Source: Apostichopus japonicus
Taxonomy: Eukaryota > Echinodermata > Holothuroidea > Aspidochirotida > Stichopodidae
DNA: 64,000 bases
Reading direction: 5' to 3'
Assembly (NCBI RefSeq): GCF_037975245.1
Contig: NC_092576.1
Location: 18,716,611 to 18,780,610 of the forward strand
The translations under genes and the position numbers were made by a program. The notes below the pieces were generated by a model. That model searched no databases and was not told the DNA's origin. It worked only from the letters and a program-made list of their open reading frames with translations. How positions within the stretch are numbered: position 1 is the stretch's first letter; every line of letters begins with the position of its first letter. Positions 53,342 to 64,000 of the stretch are shown here, in pieces.

Positions 53342-54218
53342 GGTGACAGGACAAAATCCCCCCGGACAAAGTCCCCCTAGGACAAAATCCCCCAGAGCCA
53401 AAATCCCCCTAGGACCAAATCCACCCAAGCCAAAATCTCCCCAAGCTATAAAAAATCCCATCAATTCTTTACAAAAATGCGTCATCCCGGTCCCCGGTAT
53501 CGTCATCCAGTACCGTCATCCGGTACCCTCACCAGTATTTCCATTGGTACTCTCAGTGGTTCCCGGACCAGTACTCCGACCATACCCCGACCGGTACCTT
53601 AATAGTGAGCCTGACAGTTACCCCCACCGGTACCCCTCCCTGACCAGTACCCTGGACTGTACCCCGGCCCGTACCTCGACCGGTATCCCAACTGGTATCC
53701 TGAAAGGCACCCTGACACATACTCTGACACGTACCCTTACTAGTACTGGTACAATAAACAGTAATTTGACCAGTACCTTGACCGGTCCCTTAAATGTCAC
53801 ATCATGGAGCTATATCCCATGGCCACACTAACAGGTAGCCTCGCAATTACCTTCAATGATCTCCCGACCAGTCCCCTGACCAGTATCCGGACTGGTATCC
53901 TGACCAGTACCCTAACCAGTACACTGAGTGGAACCCTGACTGGTAGAGTGACCAGTATGATGACCGGTACCCTGACCAGTACCTTGACCGGTACCCTCAC
54001 AGGTACCCTCACAGGTACCCTAACAGGAGCCCTCACAGTTACACTCGCCAGTACCCTCACTAGTACCCTGACAAGTCCCCTGACCAATCCCCTGAACGTT
54101 ACCCTAACCAGTGCAATGTCCCATGCCTTGACTGTCACACCTGGGCCATCCCTGGTTGTTGCAGGCAGGCTTTGTATGGGTCAGGGGGATATTGTCCAGG
54201 GGATTTTGTCCTAGAACC
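53342..54218. mobile_element. 877-bp TIR element with internal 12-bp minisatellite and 9-bp target-site duplication
   Basis: The left end GGTGACAGGACAAAATCC and the inverted right end GGTTCTAGGACAAAATCC match at 15 of 18 bases. CCTAAATAG occurs at 53333-53341 and 54219-54227, a perfect 9-bp direct repeat directly abutting both ends. The interior is a degenerate array of ACCAGTACCCTG-like units. A 9-bp duplication is usual for Mutator-like elements; that assignment is inference. There is no transposase. Confidence 0.75.
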
Positions 54219-54389
54219 CCTAAATAGCACTCAAAACGGATAATGGTACCAGACGGTGCCTGTATGTTGTCTGCTAGATTCATACGATTTCAAAAGGCTA
54301 GAACATGCACTATAATACTGTTATCAGTCGTCAGTAGGTATATACCACACTCATCTCATATCAGTATTTGTTTCTAATGTCATAACAGG

Positions 54390-54719
54390 CAGTGGTGGAG
54401 CGTCCATACAGTCAGGCGGGGGGGGGGGCGGACTCAAATGGGAAGCTGGCGCCCTTTTCAGCTATTCACCACTTTTTACTTATTCGCGATTATATACTTT
54501 TTTATTGCGCTCTCATCTACCTATTGACATTTGTCACATTTTGTTGGCGATAACACCTATACCGAAAGGGTCATTTCCGGCGATATAGGGAGTATCTTTA
54601 CTCAAAAGATTTCTGTACGCTCTGCGCCAACCTGTGGTGGCGCTCCGCTTAGATAAAGTCGAAAGCGCCCGTACAGACCTTTCTCGCCCCTCTGACCAAT
54701 ATCCCTAGCTCCGCCACTG
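54390..54719. mobile_element. 330-bp hAT-like MITE, first copy (E1)
   Basis: The ends are CAGTGGTGGAGCG and the inverted CAGTGGCGGAGCT, with a CAGTGGCGGA-type terminus common to nonautonomous hAT elements. The left flank ATAACAGG (54382-54389) recurs to the right of the second copy, not of this one. Confidence 0.65.
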
Positions 54720-55184
54720 ACTCCCAATCTTCTTCCCCGTCAATCCGTCTAGTATCCCCCCCCCTCCCCAACCGAACCTCGTATGTTAAAGGAATATCTA
54801 ATGATTAGAGACACTTATTCTAATGTTAAATCAGCAAAGAGCAAGCAATAATGATTTTATCACTAAGATTTTTTTTTTAATTTCTCAGTTACACCGTCAT
54901 TTAACTTCCCACTCAATCTTACACTCCCTGATACTCTTCCATCCCAATGTAGGAAACTTCATCGTTACACGCAGCACGCAACGATCTTTGTTCTACTTAA
55001 TTGATCCTTACTGAGTCTTTCAACTTAAAAGCATTTTTTCCAAATAGATTAGTGAAAGTTACACAGTTTAATAAATTAGAAGCATCTCCTTGTTAAAGAA
55101 TTGTATTATCGGCGTATAGTCTTCCGATAAGCGTAACTTAGGGTTGAAAGAAATCAGTGAGAGCAGGCAGTAATGATATAAACT

Positions 55185-55227
<43 letters not shown>

Positions 55228-56417
55228 ATCTCTTATTGAACGAATTATCAGCCCCCTGGTTACATCGTCATTTATCATCCCTCCCCCATCCTGCCCTACC
55301 CTTCTTCACCTCACACACTCCGCTCTATAGGGTTAAAAGAAATCAGCGAGAGCAGGCAGTAATGAAATTTACTTACATTAATGAATTTTTTAAATCTCAT
55401 TTAGGAAAAATTATTAGGTCCCCCTGGTTACATCATTTACCCCCCCCCCATTCTAATATATGAGATATCCTCGCAAAGCGTGCCGAACAAGGTCCCTCAT
55501 TTATCTAATGCGTGGGAGGAACTCGAAACTTTCTTCCTTATCCGCATATTCCAAGCTTTCTCCAAGAAAAGAGTTACAGTACCTATTACCCAGATTTTTA
55601 AAAATAGCCTCCCTCCTCATAAAACGTGATGATCTATGTCTCTCATTAATCTAAAGCATGGATGAACTACCAAATTTAAGCATATTACAAAGTTTTTCCA
55701 CAAAAGAGCTACGGAACCTACTACACACAAATTATGTAAATGTCACTAAACAGCATCCGTAGGGACATCGTGTTTTTGGTCCACATTTGAGTTTCCATCA
55801 TATCTTTAATCTGCTTTTCATACATATCTTTTATTGTGATTGTTATGATGACCACATCTAAGGACTTTTGAGTCGTATTATTGTATCCAGTGGAATTGTC
55901 TCGCTGAGATATAAAAGGATGAATTTTCCGTACGTTTTCACGGTAGGCCCCTCTGTTCAAGGTCAATGCACGACTATAACATTAGGTCCACTAAGTGCGG
56001 ATATTGGTCTCCATTTGCCACTATTGCAGTAAACCCAACCGAGCAACGTGTCTACGGTGTCTCTTAAAAGACAATATTATTAACAAATTCGATAAGAATT
56101 TTTAATCTCTTTGGTGTCATTTTAAAAGTATTTCTGATAACATTACGTACAGAATTCTTTTATATGAGAAAGGTACATATGAGAAACATGACAATGACCG
56201 TGATAAAACCAATTTCAAGATCACTAGCGATCAATTCGCTCAATTTGTTTCAAGAAAATGATTAAAAAGTGATATGAATTCCTCCTCATTCATTCTTTTT
56301 ATTTGAGCATGTTGAACGCTTGCGATAACATGTCATTACGAATCATTGCAGACGCTCACCCAAACCGTTAAAAAATACCGTCCCTCTCCCCCTTCTTTTC
56401 TTACACTGAGCTCTCAA
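54720..56417. other. Sequence between the two MITE copies
   Basis: It contains a (TA)n tract at 55188-55222 and two imperfect repeats of about 170 bp (GAAATCAG(T/C)GAGAGCAGGC near 55150 and 55339). No gene was recognised. Confidence 0.45.
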
Positions 56418-56802
56418 CAGTGGCGGAGCGTCAATACAGTCAGGGGGCGGATACCCCCCCCCCCCCCCCCCCAACGGACTCATATGGACTGCTGGCGCCC
56501 TTTTCAGCTATTTATCACTTTTTTTACTTATTGACTACGATTATTGACTTTTTTATGGCGCTCTCATCTACCTTTTGACATTTGTCACATTTTGTTGGCG
56601 ATGACACCTATTTATTCTTCGTTTATCTGCAAATTAGCAAGGCCCGGAAAGGGTCATTTCCGGCCATATAGGGAGTATCTTTACTCAAAAGATTTCTGTA
56701 CGCTCTGCGCTAACCTGTGGTGGCGCTCCGCTTAGATAAAGTCGAAAGCGCCCATACAGACCATTCTCACCCCCTCTTACCAATACCCCTAGCTCCTCCA
56801 CG
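56418..56802. mobile_element. 385-bp hAT-like MITE, second copy (E2), same orientation
   Basis: It matches 54390-54719 throughout, plus a roughly 35-bp insertion near 56605-56645. Its right end is slightly degraded (CTCCACG) and is followed by ATAACAGG (56803-56810), the same 8 bp that precedes the first copy. Confidence 0.65.
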
Positions 56803-57002
56803 ATAACAGGAGTGACTTTCCATATGTTATTGGTAGGAAATTGCAGGAATTATTGGAATCCTCAATGAAAACTGTATACGTAGGTAGTCTTGTTTGCGTG
56901 GGGATTGAGTTGTGTAGGTGTTACACAAAAATGTAGATATGCTTTCTTTATTCTTGTGGAAAGCCGCTTTCACTTTGATATCAGATAAACCTGTGGTACA
57001 TG

Positions 57003-57553
57003 CAGTGACGTAGCCAGGATTGTTCCATTGGAGGGGGTGGGCGCTTGGGGGGGGGGCTTGACCAATTCCTGGGAGGGCGTCTTGTTACTACCTGAGTGGA
57101 TTGCCACCATGGGTTGGCGCTCAGCGTACGGGAAATTTTCAGCTATAAAGACCTCCTAGATCGTTGGAAATAACACTTCCCAGACCTTGTAAGCTGCTCT
57201 AAAGTTTCACAACATCCTTTATTTTGAGATCCCCATGTCTTGATATGGTCATCAAATAGTTTAGAGAAATAGAAGAAAAAAGACAATCTGCTTTGAAATA
57301 TCATGACATATCTCGGCCTATGCGCTATGTAACGTCAGGTTTTTCAGCAACTATAGCCTACCGCCGGTCCGCGGTCGAAGGGTCGTTCATGAGTGGTCAT
57401 CATGGAGATTCGATACCATGCAGACCAATGAATGATATATTTTTCGCACATGTAATTTTTTCGACACCCAAAATCCCAGTGGGCGGGCGACAAGCTTTCA
57501 TGGGGCTGTCTCCCCCCTCCCCTCCCCCCCCCCCCCCCGTGGCTACGCCACTG
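57003..57553. mobile_element. 551-bp nonautonomous hAT-like element with 8-bp target-site duplication
   Basis: The left end CAGTGACGTAGCCA and the inverted right end CAGTGGCGTAGCCA match at all but one base. The flanks are GGTACATG (56995-57002) and GGTACCTG (57554-57561), an 8-bp duplication with one mismatch, the length expected for hAT elements. The interior is related to 20770-20900. No transposase frame is present. Confidence 0.8.
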
Positions 57554-60470
57554 GGTACCTGGTGCCGAAGCACATATCTTCAAAGTACTGTTTCCAACTT
57601 TCAATTGTTTCAAGCTACTATGTGACCAAAAAGAAGTTCTCAAGATGAAGTTGCAGATCTGAAAGGACCAGTAATTTTACTAGGAAACCTTTCGACCACG
57701 TACACCTTTGAAGTAGGATAGGATTACACAGTATTTGAATTCTTCATGGATCGGCTTGTATTAAATTAGCTGAAACTCTATAGACCAGTCTTGCAAGGTT
57801 TAAAGAAATGGCTCCTTACATAGTTGGCATGATTCAAATTCATCCAGTGCAAATTCATCCAGATGCAAATTCATCAATATAATTGGTCGAGAACTTGCTA
57901 GAACAGTAAGCTGTCTGAATTAGCATCTTCAGATCGAATATGGGTTTGCTGAGTTAGGGAGCAATATGTTCGAAGTACAAGGACCAACCAATGAACCCAA
58001 TTTTAACATAAGAGGCAGAGATAAGACACTATAGCAGAAATCATTATGTCTTATTTCTGTTTATTACTGATAAATGCAAATATTTTCATTAAAAATCAAT
58101 ATGAAATTTCATGTTACTTTCAGAAATATATAAACAAAGCAACTTCTACAACTTCAGCTCATTCTCATTCATGCTATCAGCTAGAAAATTGACCATGAGG
58201 CACATTTTCTATGAGGCATTGATGTGAATACCACTGACATAACTTGTGCTATTCAAATGGATACAGGGCTTGGTCAAGTCATGAATAAGGCTCTGCCCCA
58301 TATATTGCACATGTACAAAAAGGGTTACTGCTGTACATGCAATACTTTTTTGATGGGGGAGAGAGGGGGGGGGGGAGATGTGGTAACATGTTGAAAAGAC
58401 CACATCTTTTAATTTGTCATTTTTCTTTTGAACATATGCAAATGCTAGAAATGAAAGCACTTGGAAATTTCTTAAAGAGATAGGCAGTTGTTGCCCTTGC
58501 ACTGCTTTGAAGTCTGCACCACTGTAAATATTGTTGAAGGAGTGGAGTTCTGCGAATCTCTTGATAGTCAAGTAATAAATTTTTCTTTCACTGTTTGTTA
58601 AACAGCTCCTAGCAGTAATATGTATTTACACGACATTGTATCTGAGGTTCATTATGTGTGTTTTCTACATACAGTCAAATTAAAAACCAATGTTAAACTT
58701 GTTCCCCTGCAATGGTCTAAATTCTGAAAGTACATCAATATCATAACTCTTTTGCATGTTGTATAATGGTACTGAATTTGAAGTGGATTATATTTATCAA
58801 TGAATATAGCAATGTTTTGGGTAAAAGCAATTAAAGCATCCACTTGAACTTCATGTTTTCCTTGCATTGTTTGCTACTTCCTCCTATCTAGATTCCAAAG
58901 GGACATATAGATAAATGCTCAATACCTCAAACAACATTATTTAACCTTGTTTCCCACAAAACAATGTTCTGTCCCAGTTTCTGTAAACTACTCGGGATAA
59001 ATGGAGGGGTGGGGGGGGGGGGAGTTGGACAGGTTGGGAAACTAAATATTTGACAGATGTTGTATTTGACAACAAAATTCACCTTCCCAAGGAAGTAATA
59101 CAGTTCTTTAAGTGGCATTTTATGAAGGACCTACAGTATGTAACGGTAGCAGAATTGGTTATTGCCTCCTGCTGAAATGTCCAATAAAGACTCGCAGTAT
59201 TGAAATGTTCACAGATTCCTCATTTAGAGAAACATCTGTGTTTATTGAAACTTTCCTAGGATGTTGCCAACAAGATGCAGTTGAAGTCTACTGTACCTTG
59301 TTGTCAAAGGTGGAGCTCACAAAAAGTCCTATCAACTAGTCTTATTCAAGCAGTGGCAACATATGGGAAAAAAGAAAAGCAAAATATGGTACCATTTTGG
59401 TAATATTATTTTGAACTATTTATCCCAACACCCTATCCTCCTTTTAAGAGTTTTGCAAGCTTGTAAACCAGTTACAGCACTCATGCAACATGATATGACA
59501 AAGGTTCATTGCCAGAACATGAAACTAGCAATTTGGAGTAAATTTGTTAAAAGAATGATGAAGTTAATACACTGAAATATTGAATGGGGCTCAAAAGAGC
59601 TTAAGAAGTCTTTTGAGGTACATTACTTGTTCTGATAAATATATTAATTGCCCTAAGATTCAGCTATTAAAGCAGCTACTAGTAAGATACTAGATAGTAT
59701 GGGATCATGAAGGTTTTCAGATTTTACCTATATTGGCCTCAAATAACCTTTGACTTGGCTAAGAGCACTCAGCACATGATACACCTGCATACAAACTTCC
59801 ATTCATCATTCCAATATTGAACTATCATGTTAACATGGCTTTCAGTTTCAGATATCTAGTTATCTCACATGGGTTTCTGCTATACTGTACAAATTTATAG
59901 AATAGTACTCAATGTCAGAAACCTATATGCACTACATATGACTACCAACTTTTCCTTGTTGAGTTAGATGCTTTATGTTACTCTACTGACCTTGAGTAGC
60001 CTTTGACCCTCAATGAAGCCAACACCTACTGAAAATTCCAGTATAAATATAAAATTAATGAAATGATTCAGAAAATACTTTTAACAGAAAGGAAAACTAA
60101 ATTATAAACACTTCTGTTCATACTGACCTCAGCGTAAACAATTTAGAGACCAAGAACATATGGTATAATAACCATTAGCTAACATTTCTTCCTTCTACTC
60201 TGCAATTTTGAGAGAACAATAAGCAAAATTGATACTGGCAAATGTAACATGGCAACAATAACAATAATTCACAAATGATGATGACATCAGAAAAAGTAGC
60301 AACCATGACAATGATTATGATTTGAAAATCTTAATGAGCAATCCTAAATGTAACTAGAATATCACTTTTAGTAGAGCAGGGTTCTCACAAGCATGTTCTA
60401 ACCTGGCGGTGGTCGTGGTTTGAATATGATTTTGCCTCTCCCTGCATGGTTTGAAAGTTGAGCGCCCGGG
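57554..60470. other. AT-rich interval, nothing recognised
   Basis: Scattered ORFs of 63-120 codons (such as 58209-58571 minus) have no family signature. A small repeat of ATTCATCCAG(T/A)GCAAATTC occurs at 57838-57875. Confidence 0.35.
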
Positions 60471-60476
60471 CTGAAC

Positions 60477-61835
60477 ATCTATGAACCAAGAAAAGCTTGC
60501 TGCCACTTATCTGGTCCGAAAAAAATTATAGCATGAGGTAAATTTCCTCCTGGGTGAATAATTATCATAACAGTTCAAGAATTTTTACCAAAGGTGATCA
60601 TATTTGAATATCTGGAGTCGGCTCGGACTTGAAGGGTCTTGGATTTGGCTCATACCAAGTGGGCTCGGACTTGGCTCAGACTCTGGCTAATTGGACTCTA
60701 CTACAGCTCTGCCATAAATATAAAAAGATAATGGATTGTTAATAATTTATTATATGATGATGAGAAGGTAGAGACTTAAAAAGTTAACTCCTAATGTAAT
60801 GGATAGTATTAAACTCTTCGTTTCACTAACAAAAGGATTCTCAAATACAGTACTACTGTAGCAACATTACAGCTGAAATAATGGATCACCAATACGATGC
60901 AGTGAAGAAAGGGAGTTTAATAAAGAGCATCCCTCAATGTAATGACTAGGATAAAACTCTTAGTTGCACTAACAAAAGGATACCACATGCAGTACCAACA
61001 AGAGGGATGCCCATTATATTGAGGGTCCACTAGACTTAAGGTTTGTTAGACCCAACACCCCCATTGTGGGAAGCATTATTGAGCGTCTAGTTAGCATTTA
61101 TTGGGTAACTGAAAGTATTGAAGGACCTTGGTGACTCCCCTCCCAGTAGTTTTATAACATTTATGAACCAGGAAGAGCTTGCTGCCACTTATCTGGTCCG
61201 AAAAAATCATAGCATGAGGTAAATTTCCTCTTGGGTGCATAATTATCATAACAGTTCAAGAATTTTTACCAAAGGTGATCTTTGGTATCTGGAGTCGGCT
61301 CGGACTTGAGGGGTCTTGTATTTGGCTCAGACCAGATGGACTCGGACTTGGATCGGGCTCTGGCTAATTGGACTCTACTACAGCTCTGCCATAAATATAA
61401 AGAGATAATGGATTGTTAATAATTTATTATATGATGTTGTGAAGGTAGACACTTAGAGAGTACTCCTAAATGTACTGGATAGCATTAAACTCTTCGTTTC
61501 ACTAACAAAAGGATTCTCAATACAGTACTAGCAACATTACAACTAGAATAGTTGATTACCAATACGCTGCAGTGAAGTAAGGGAGTTTAATAAAGAGCAT
61601 CCCTCAATGTAATGACTAGGATGAAACTCTTAGTTTCACTAACAAAAGTATACCACATGCAGTACCAACATGGGGGGGGGGGATGCCCATTACATTGAGG
61701 GTCCACTAGACTTAAGGTTTGCTAGACCCAACATCCCCATTGTGGGAAGCATTATTGAGCATCTAGTTAGCATTAATTGGGTAACTGAAGTATTAAAAGA
61801 CCTTGGTGTCTCCCCTCCCACAAGTATAACAACTG
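60477..61835 (+). repeat. Tandem duplication, about 680-bp unit, two copies plus a partial third
   Basis: Copy 1 (60477-61155) and copy 2 (61160-61835) share TCTGGTCCGAAAAAA, the CTCGGACTTGG motif cluster and AGGGTCCACTAGACTTAAGG. A partial diverged third copy continues to about 61990. It is probably non-coding. Confidence 0.8.
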
Positions 61836-61989
61836 GAATAATGGATTGGTGAAACAATGTTTTATTTGATACAGTACAGTGAAGTAAGGGAGTTACATGA
61901 ATAATAGTTAATGCAATGAATATGATTCAAATCTTTGTTTTACTAACTAAAATTATTCTCAAATACAGCAACATAAGAATTTGTATAAA

Positions 61990-64000
61990 TGGATTATTAA
62001 TAATAAATTTTATGATGCTGTGAAGGAAGAAAATTCATTACAAATTTTAATTTGTACACTGCATGTCATATACCTGTCCAGAAACTAAAAAGAAAAATTC
62101 AAACTCATAGAATGCACTGTACCTGGCTCCAAGCAATGACATATAAATCTAGTCCTCATTGTATCTACAGAAGTTGTTTGTCCAATTTTAATCGAAAGCC
62201 TTTCCTTTCATTGAAAATTTTGATCTTCAGTAAAAATATTCTTCTGTCTGTAGATTTTATTGATGACAGTACTTCCTTCTCTTGTGGAGAAATTCCACCA
62301 GCTCTTGTTAACTTACAACAAACCAAAACAACATTTCAATCATATGTCAAAGTTTCACTGAAGTACATTCCATGTAAATATTTTTTTAAAGCCTCACATT
62401 TTGATATTGACATTGTTGCAAAAGGTACAAATAAACACATCATAATCAAGGTTAAAATGTGATGGTGTGTTAACACCTCAAGTCTTTGCTTCACAATCCT
62501 ACCTACAATTCATTCCAGCCTGCCAGATGGCAGATTTACAGTACATTTGGTTTTCAAAGACTACACATGAAGTCATTTCAATTCTGATAACATTCTATGA
62601 TGGTGGAAGTAGCAAAGTAAAACAAAAGGTTTGGCAGTGGACTTGGTGGGAAGTGGAAAGCCTTTCTTACATTACTTTGTTAGCCGTTGCCTTAGATCGT
62701 TTACAGTTTTTGAAAATAAACAGCAAATTTTCATCATCTTTGTTCGTGTTGAAACTTAGTACAGTAAATTTATATTTTGTATAGTGTGTGTTGATCAGAC
62801 TTAGAGGATATTAGAGGGAAGACTTTAGAAAACTAACTTCAGGTCATAGGGATTTAAAATATATCTCACAGTCAATACTTACTGAATATTAAAGACAACT
62901 GGGGATGTTTGCAATATATGCTTGTGGAAGCTCCTTATTTCCATATAAGCCATTTCTCGCTGCATCCCATGGTCAGCATGAACTAGCAGCTCAAAGTTAC
63001 TGTACAGTATTTTGATATCCTGTGTTGACCTTGAAATTGCAGCCCTGTACTTCTTGCAATAAAGTGGAGCATATCTGCTGTGGTGTTCTCATTCTGCATT
63101 CATGCATTCCTCAAATTGTGCCAAATTTAAGCCATCTTTTCTGACAAGAGAATGAACATAAATAAGTCCAGATAATTGTTTCATAAATTGCAGGTGGAAG
63201 TCTTGACAGTGCAGTTCCCTATTTGATGTCAATACTTAGTGTACATGTTGTCCAATATTCATGTCAGTTTAGTTAATTTAGCTATCACTTTTTTCATGGA
63301 AACCGCATATGCAACAATTGAGAAAAATGCCACACTACTAAGTTTGAATATTGATCTATTATTTGGTATGTAAGTTGTACCCAGGAATTTAGCATGCAAT
63401 CACTTCAAGGGATTGACTGAGTATTCATGCATGGTTCAATGCCTCATCCCGCATGCAGTTCATTTACTTAAAAATTGCATGCACCCTAGACTATGTATAC
63501 CGGTACATTTAGTCCCTCAACGTATCATTTGGGGTTTAAGCTCAGAACTACTCGTGAACACAGACTTTGGCATTATGACTGAGTTCATTTTTAATGTTTG
63601 GTTTCAATGATGTTGAAACTTTCCACTCACGATGGCATATGTGTGCGTGTGCATTGGTAGGAGTACTGTGTTTGTGATCCTAGCTTGTTAACACAGTTTT
63701 TCATGACAATAAGCTTTATTGGACAGATCTCATAGTTGGTACAGTATGTATGTATAGATGCATCACAAGTACAAGAAGCCTATTGTTTTTGGTGAAGGTC
63801 AAAGGAAATTTAGGTAAAAATGGTCAAATTGTGAAAACTCAATTTGAAGCATGGATAGATCTATTTATTGATATGTCTAGGGCTAGGCTGGTTGGGTCAA
63901 CAGGGCAAACTTGTGAAAACCTTATTTAAACCATACATCTCAAAGCAGGGTACACTAGCTTGCAGAGATATATAATGTTTAGTATCATGTTATATCGCTA
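61990..64000. other. AT-rich right end, two unassigned ORFs
   Basis: Plus-strand frames at 62052-62462 (136 aa) and 62467-62784 (105 aa) lie in tandem in different frames. I see no domain, signal peptide or splice pattern in either. They might be untranslated or intronic sequence of a larger gene. Confidence 0.3.

Noticed and set aside
53343-54214. ORFs of 113-162 codons with LTSTLTGTLTG or VRVPVRVPV patterns on both strands
   Set aside because: They are translations of a degenerate 12-bp minisatellite inside a TIR element; both strands being open is a hallmark of a repeat, not a gene.
62052-62784. Two consecutive plus-strand ORFs of 136 and 105 codons
   Set aside because: No recognisable domain, different frames, and AT-rich low-information composition. 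Left as unassigned rather than called as genes.

Overview
This is eukaryotic, AT-rich animal genomic DNA. It shows short exons with GT..AG introns, very long (TA)n microsatellites, terminal-inverted-repeat (TIR) elements with target-site duplications, and no operons or dense ORFs. The gene family present, its intron structure and the repeat style suggest a marine invertebrate deuterostome, possibly an echinoderm such as a sea cucumber. That placement is inference, because no marker gene in the window fixes the taxon.

The recognisable protein-coding content belongs to one family, the CD225/dispanin (IFITM-like) small double-membrane-segment proteins. Two complete four-exon genes can be assembled on the minus strand, and both have intron phases 1, 0, 0. 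Gene 1 (14720 to 8444, 184 aa) has a PPPY motif and nine PPQQGY-type hexapeptides ahead of the CD225 domain. Gene 2 (31946 to 25752, 103 aa) has a short N-terminus and a diverged CD225 domain. Around them lie duplicated and shuffled exons on the plus strand: a final exon at 450-629 (upstream exons outside the window), an orphan final exon at 15886-16026, a start exon at 35965-35971, a deletion derivative with a destroyed splice acceptor at 36482-36649, and an intact two-exon CD225 core (38820-38972 plus 39734-39913) whose exon 2 I cannot find.

Layout. 1-7350 is copy A of a segmental duplication whose other copy (E) is 39293-47715. 6780-11300 and 14192-14885 are inverted relatives of the plus-strand units (copy B). 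15178-17760 is another plus-strand relative (C). 17760-25750 is mostly unique, with a nested 636-bp palindrome (20094-20729) and a 540-bp TIR element (21018-21557). 25750-32000 is gene 2, with a minisatellite and a tandem TIR element in its first intron. 32000-35800 holds a GATATC-rich array, a duplicated segment and a second block of the gene 2 minisatellite. 35800-48000 is the rearranged plus-strand dispanin block. 48000-64000 is a different, AT-rich region with a candidate TATA promoter and non-coding first exon near 48.2 kb, three TIR/hAT-like structures (53.3-57.6 kb), a 680-bp tandem duplication (60.5-61.8 kb) and no protein I recognise.

Taken together, the window looks like a fast-rearranging cluster of dispanin genes. 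Inverted and direct duplications have copied promoters, start exons and CD225 exons separately. They leave two genes that look functional, one that may have lost its N-terminal exon, and several exon relics. No enzymes, operons, CRISPR arrays, rRNAs or complete tRNAs were seen.
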